Part shown: positions 60,530 to 64,000 of the stretch, one piece after another
How the letters are laid out: every line of letters starts with the position of its first letter
Numbering within the stretch: position 1 is the first letter of the stretch
DNA from: Sphingomonas sp. PP-CE-3A-406
GTDB taxonomy: Bacteria > Pseudomonadota > Alphaproteobacteria > Sphingomonadales > Sphingomonadaceae
Reading direction: 5' to 3'
NCBI RefSeq assembly: GCF_003688625.1
Contig: NZ_RCWY01000002.1
Location: 1,143,673 to 1,207,672, forward strand
DNA: 64,000 nucleotides
Notes under the pieces: generated by a model
Database searches by the model: none
What the model saw: only the letters and a program-made list of their open reading frames with translations
Told to the model about the DNA's origin: nothing
Program-made: the position numbers and the translations under genes

Positions 60530-60949
60530 AGCATACCCCCGCTGATATAGACGATGGTGCTCACTTCGGAAGACGGTGAACTCATTATCGACCGTGCGGC
60601 GAGTGAGCGCCGATGGACCGGACCGTTCATGCCGGCATCTCACTCTGCACCAACGCAAGGTAATGCCGGCGACAAATTGCTGCATCGCTGTGCTCGACCG
60701 CACGTCGAAGCGGGCACAGTCGCGTTTACCTGACGAACAACACTGCCGACTGGAATAGCTATAGCCGAGACGGTACCGCGAACGTCTCGGGCACTTCCGA
60801 GAAGGAGCTCGCATGCTCGTTGGCGGGGTTCCGCTAACACCTTCTGACCGCAGCAGAAGCATGGACCGACCGGTCTTGCTGAAAAGTAGGAAGGTTTACA
60901 GCCGTCCTGATCGTCGCCGGATCGGTGAACACGTTTGAGTTAGCCGCCA
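60530..60949. other. Intergenic DNA after the NRPS operon
   Basis: About 420 bases without a supportable gene or clear terminator. Marks the change from core-like to decayed accessory DNA. Confidence 0.45.
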
Positions 60950-61372
60950 TGCTTCGTTCGGCTTGCTCGGGCATGAGACGCGAGAAAACTGAATGCATAC
61001 GGCGCCGTGTAGCCTTCGATATATTCGAACAGCGCCTGTCGTGCCTCGCCTGTGACGCCCATCGGCATCGATGGATCAGTTCGACCTTCAGGTAGGGAAG
61101 AAGCTTTTCATCGGGGTGTTATCAGAGCAATTATTGGTACGACCCATCGACGATGTGGCACCAATCACGGCGAGGTAATTGACATAAACGCGAGCCTCAC
61201 TGGAACCGGCAATCCGGGGGGCAGATGAGACTGGGCGCTGGTCGCTGCCCTTGGGCTGTCATCATCAGCGCCGCAAGCGGCGGCTCGGTCCGTATATGAT
61301 CGTGGATTGCCCAGCCGACGATCTTGCGGGTGCAAGGTCGAACACACGCCCAGATGAAGCCAGATCGACGCC
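60950..61372 (-). mobile_element. Decayed IS3-family transposase (OrfB C-terminus)
   Basis: Read on the minus strand with several frame changes, it matches IS3 OrfB: Cys-Thr-Arg-Lys-Ile-Val-Gly-Trp-Ala-Ile-His, Pro-Leu-Ala-Ala-Leu-Met-Met, Tyr-Val-Asn-Tyr-Leu-Ala-Val-Ile-Gly-Ala-Thr, Asp-Asn-Thr-Pro-Met-Lys-Ser-Phe-Phe, Met-Pro-Glu-Gln-Ala-Glu-Arg. The last DDE glutamate (normally Met-Glu-Ser-Phe-Phe) is Lys and there are at least three frameshifts, so it is dead. No terminal inverted repeats were identified. Confidence 0.75.
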
Positions 61373-61444
61373 TGTTCCGTTCGCGTTCACGCGGGACTTC
61401 CAGTTGTAGTCAGGCACGTGCTTGACAGGCACCAGCACCTTCAT
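61358..61444 (-). pseudogene. 5' fragment of an electron-transfer flavoprotein beta gene (etfB)
   Basis: From ATG at 61444 the minus strand reads about 29 codons beginning Met-Lys-Val-Leu-Val-Pro-Val-Lys-His-Val-Pro-Asp-Tyr-Asn and ending Asn-Gly-Thr-Gly-Val-Asp-Leu-Ala, the well-known ETF-beta start. It then passes directly into the IS3 remnant. So an insertion or recombination cut etfB after its first 29 codons. Confidence 0.7.
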
Positions 61445-61454
61445 CCGGTTTACT

Positions 61455-61496
61455 TCCGAAATCTATATAGTCCTATCCGAAATCGATATAGTCCTT
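61455..61496. repeat. Two tandem 21-bp imperfect repeats upstream of the etfB fragment
   Basis: Units at 61455-61475 and 61476-61496 (tccgaaatc-t/g-atatagtcct) match at 19 of 21 positions. A period of two helical turns in the promoter position of the etfB fragment suggests an operator, though it could be an insertion scar. Confidence 0.6.
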
Positions 61497-61659
61497 TCGC
61501 CTTACGGCATTTATCAGATGCCGCGCTCTTATACAAGGGCGGGCACCCTTCATAGCGTTTAGGGGCGCCACTTCAGTCGCGGGATACAGCTTAAATTGGC
61601 GTCATCCAATGCAGCTGGCTACAAGACCGGCACCGAGGCTTATCTCGCGACGCCTTACC

Positions 61660-62886
61660 TTACAAAGCGATCAAATCCTTCAGTGGAATGGCAGTGTCGG
61701 CCAACAGGCAGCGATCGATTACCAATCCCTCCGTGACCAAGCGCCTGCCCTGCACGTAATCGCGCACTGCGTTGACGCAATCGAGGGCGATGACGCGACC
61801 TTTGTGCAGATAAACGATCGAGAAGCTGCGCGTCGTCATGTCGCCACGCACTACCAAGTCGTCATATCCCATAGATAGACCGACAGTCTGAAGTTTAAGG
61901 TCGTATTGATTGGACCAGAACCACGGCACCGTATCATAGGGAGCGCCGTTACCGACAATCGCCTTTGCCACTACCGTCGCCTGATCGTTAGCGTTCTGCA
62001 CCGATTCAAGCCGTATCGGTAAATTGTCGGCAAAACGGTTCGTGTGCAGTGCGCAATCGCCAATTGCGAAGACATCTATCAGGCTCGTGCGGCATTGTGC
62101 GTCGACCGCGACGCCGTTTCCTCCTTCAGCGCCAGCCTCAATCAGCGGACCAACCGAAGGCACGATGCCGATGCCGACGATCACCATCTGCGCAGACACG
62201 ACCTCTCCGTTTGCCAACCGCACACCGGATACAGTTCCGACTCCCTCGATGCAGTCAACCGCGGTGTTCAATCGGAGATCGACGTCGTGCGCGCGGTGTT
62301 CGTTTTCAAAGAAGCGCGATAGCGGTTCGCCCGCGACCCGCGCCAAGACGCGATCCAGCGCTTCTATCACCACGACACGCTTACCGAGCTTGGTCAGTGT
62401 CGCCGCCGCCTCCAACCCGATATAGCCACCTCCGATAACGACTGCCCGAGATACGTTCGGCAACTCGGCAATCAGCCGATCGGCATCGGCGCGGGTTCGC
62501 AGGGTATGAACGCCGGCCAGATCATCTCCACCGCAGCCAAGCCGTCGGGCGTCGCCGCCAGCCGCCCAGATCAGGATGCCATAGCCAAGTTTCTCCCTGC
62601 GATCCGTCTCGACAAGATGCTCGGTGGGATTGACGGACACGACTTCGCGGCCGAGCAGCATCGTCACGTCGCGCTCGTCCCAGAATGCGGGCGGACGAAT
62701 CAAAAGACGTTCGAAGAATTTCTCCCTGGAAAGATAGTCTTTCGACAACGGCGGTCGCTCATAAGGCAAGTCCGGTTCGGCGCCGACGATTGCGATGCTA
62801 CCGATGAATTTCGCTTGGCGGAGAGCGATCGCGGCCTGCGCGCCGCCGTGGCCAGCCCCGACGATCAGCACATCGTATTTCAGCAT
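61660..62886 (-). CDS. Ferredoxin/rubredoxin reductase (FAD-dependent, oxygenase-associated type)
   Basis: 408 residues, the length of BphA4/ThcD-type reductases that pass electrons from NADH to a ferredoxin serving an oxygenase. FAD motif Gly-Ala-Gly-His-Gly-Gly at 10-15, NAD motif Ile-Gly-Gly-Gly-Tyr-Ile-Gly-Leu-Glu, Ala-Ile-Gly-Asp-Cys near 275, Trp-Phe-Trp-Ser-Asn-Gln-Tyr near 325. All look intact. Gly-His-Gly-Gly in place of Gly-x-Ala-Gly is common in this subgroup. No oxygenase or ferredoxin gene is in the window, and GC is lower than in the core genes, so it is an isolated, probably acquired gene between decayed elements. Confidence 0.9.
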   Translation of the reverse strand: MLKYDVLIVGAGHGGAQAAIALRQAKFIGSIAIVGAEPDLPYERPPLSKDYLSREKFFERLLIRPPAFWDERDVTMLLGREVVSVNPTEHLVETDRREKLGYGILIWAAGGDARRLGCGGDDLAGVHTLRTRADADRLIAELPNVSRAVVIGGGYIGLEAAATLTKLGKRVVVIEALDRVLARVAGEPLSRFFENEHRAHDVDLRLNTAVDCIEGVGTVSGVRLANGEVVSAQMVIVGIGIVPSVGPLIEAGAEGGNGVAVDAQCRTSLIDVFAIGDCALHTNRFADNLPIRLESVQNANDQATVVAKAIVGNGAPYDTVPWFWSNQYDLKLQTVGLSMGYDDLVVRGDMTTRSFSIVYLHKGRVIALDCVNAVRDYVQGRRLVTEGLVIDRCLLADTAIPLKDLIAL

Positions 62887-63297
62887 TATTTTGTCCTATC
62901 GCAGCAGGCGGATGATACCAGACAAGTCTTTGCCGCCCTGTCCGTCCACGTTGTCACCGCGCGGCCGCATTTCTCACTCGGCTACGCACCTCAGTAGCGT
63001 TCGCCACGGAACTCAAAAGCAAAGACTAAGGTTGAAAATTTGAATCCGCCCTTTGCTTCACCCGCCCCTCTACACGATACCCGGGGCTACCGGATGCATT
63101 TGACGCATACTAAGCCGAACCTATTCCAATGACGCGCCGTCTCATGACTAATGTCGCTCTCTGGCCCAAACAGCAATTCCATTCATGACCCGAATGCACA
63201 TCGAACAGTTAGCCCATGCGGCTCACTTGGGCTCCGAATTGAAACGATAAGAAGAATGGAAAGGACTGCTTGTCGACGATGCTCGGTAGCGCAGCGT
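62887..63297. other. Intergenic DNA between ferredoxin reductase and recombinase remnant
   Basis: About 410 bases. A 24-codon minus-strand frame ending at 62896 (Gly-Lys-Asp-Leu-Ser-Gly-Ile-Ile-Arg-Leu-Leu-Arg) could be the last codons of a lost dehydrogenase gene, a weak guess. Nothing else recognised. Confidence 0.4.
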
Positions 63298-64000
63298 GAA
63301 GCTTTAACATATCGGATCCCGCACCACACGCGACACGAAGTTCAAGCAGACGGGCAATCTGCTAACCGGCGGTGCCAAACCGCTCAGGCATCTGCTTGCA
63401 GGCTGGTGAGGTGCGAGGGTGCGGCGCGCCGCTCCTCGCGACAGTAGGGCACGCCAGCGCTGCAACGGTCACCGTAAGGGCCAGTGCGCCAACGGCCCGA
63501 TCACGACCTGCAAATGAAGAAGCCGCACCGAAACCAATCTGGCCAACACCCGTATACGGATGCCCAAGCTCATGGCGCGTATCGAGGATGACGGCGGGCC
63601 GGGCTAGCTGACAGCGCATGCTCCTGGCGATGATCGCGGAGCGAGAGGCGGAGAAGGAGCGGCTGGAGGCACAAAGAGTTGCAACAACTACCGGGAAACC
63701 GATCGTAGTCTCCCTGCCCCACCCGGTGCTTGTGGACCGCTTCCGCAGCAAGGTTGCGGCACTCCGCCAGTCGCTCGACGACGAAGCGATCCGGACCGAG
63801 GCTGCGGCAGTGATGGCGACGCTCATCGAAAGCGTGACGATCTGCCCCGACGAACCCGGCGGCCCGGAGGCGGAGGTTGTCGCCAAAGTATCGGACCTGC
63901 TGGCCTGGGCCACAAACGACAACGCCGCCCCAGGAGCCGGCGTGAGGTCGAGTTCTGTAATGGTGGTTGCGGGGACAGGATTTGAACCTGTGACCTTCAG
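63298..64000 (+). pseudogene. Serine recombinase C-terminal remnant, frameshifted, running into tRNA-fMet
   Basis: In changing frames the plus strand encodes parts of a large serine recombinase: a Thr-Gly-Asn-Leu-Leu-Thr-Gly-Gly-Ala-Lys-Pro segment, zinc-ribbon pieces Leu-Val-Arg-Cys-Glu-Gly, Gly-Cys-Gly-Ala-Pro-Leu-Leu and Arg-Cys-Asn-Gly-His then Thr-Cys-Lys, and from 63618 a C-terminal coiled coil and tail (Ala-Glu-Arg-Glu-Ala-Glu-Lys-Glu-Arg-Leu). The last frame stays open through the tRNA and off the window (Val-Ala-Gly-Thr-Gly-Phe-Glu-Pro-Val-Thr-Phe), as in recombinases integrated at tRNA 3' ends. At least three frame changes make it non-functional. Confidence 0.75.
63964..64000 (-). 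tRNA. Initiator tRNA-Met, 3' part only
   Basis: The minus strand ends CTGAAGGTCACAGGTTCAAA (then TCCTGTCCCCGCAACCA), the T arm, acceptor strand and CCA of tRNA-fMet. The anticodon and 5' half lie beyond the window edge, so the identity rests on the 3' half. Confidence 0.7.

Noticed and set aside
63362..63922. 186-codon minus-strand frame at the right end
   Set aside because: Shadow of the recombinase remnant on the plus strand; Ser/Ala-rich with no motif.

Overview
The window looks like a chromosomal segment of an alphaproteobacterium of the Sphingomonas type. The signs are high GC, a perfect alphaproteobacterial LexA box (GAAC-N7-GAAC), LOV/HWE-type histidine kinases, a DUF1134 (EipA-like) envelope protein, a Pls/PosA-type NRPS, DUF6961-like small proteins and gene-transfer-agent-like phage genes. 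The species call is inference; no rRNA is present. Both edges cut genes: an SRAP peptidase at the left, an initiator tRNA-Met and a decayed serine recombinase at the right.

Layout. 1-6 kb is a DNA-damage and small-gene region: SRAP protein, umuC and umuD behind a small ORF with an SOS box, a YozE-like protein, a thermonuclease, small secreted proteins and a broken pRiA4b ORF-3-type gene. 6.2-9.8 kb holds two LOV-domain histidine kinases, each followed by a receiver protein. 10-16.5 kb holds an MBL hydrolase, an SDR and a three-gene redox operon (Rieske/FAD reductase, alpha/beta-hydrolase fused to a gluconate-dehydrogenase-subunit-3-like domain, GMC oxidoreductase). A Tat-exported GH115 glucuronidase follows. 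19.5-27 kb mixes cyclic-di-GMP proteins (GGDEF-EAL, degenerate GGDEF, PilZ) with small hypothetical proteins. 27.9-30.1 kb is a small element with an integrase beside tRNA-Ser(GCT).

30.4-36.3 kb holds envelope and housekeeping genes (EipA-like, pyrC, ygfZ, OmpA-like). 36.4-42.3 kb is a collapsed phage/GTA late cluster: terminase genes, a portal gene cut off at a REP element, a probably chimeric tail protein and a DUF2793 protein. 43-51 kb has hydroxyacyl-CoA dehydrogenase, a trypsin-like protease, a ClC transporter, an orphan Imm70 immunity protein and small membrane proteins.

The most interesting part is 51.5-60.5 kb. A four-gene operon encodes a photoactive-yellow-protein homologue with its chromophore-pocket residues (Tyr43, Glu47, Cys70, Met98), a PAS-PAS-GGDEF cyclase, a short coumarate-CoA-ligase-like enzyme with an acyl-carrier-like N-terminus, and an EAL phosphodiesterase. 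This reads as a blue-light sensor that brings its own chromophore-activating enzyme and is wired to cyclic-di-GMP synthesis and breakdown. Next to it is a second operon: a 1341-residue Pls/PosA-type NRPS (A-T followed by membrane segments and three hexapeptide-repeat domains), a phosphopantetheinyl transferase and a GNAT acetyltransferase.

60.5-64 kb is decayed accessory DNA: an IS3 transposase remnant fused to an etfB fragment, tandem 21-bp repeats, an intact ferredoxin reductase and a serine recombinase pseudogene whose reading frame runs into the tRNA-fMet gene.
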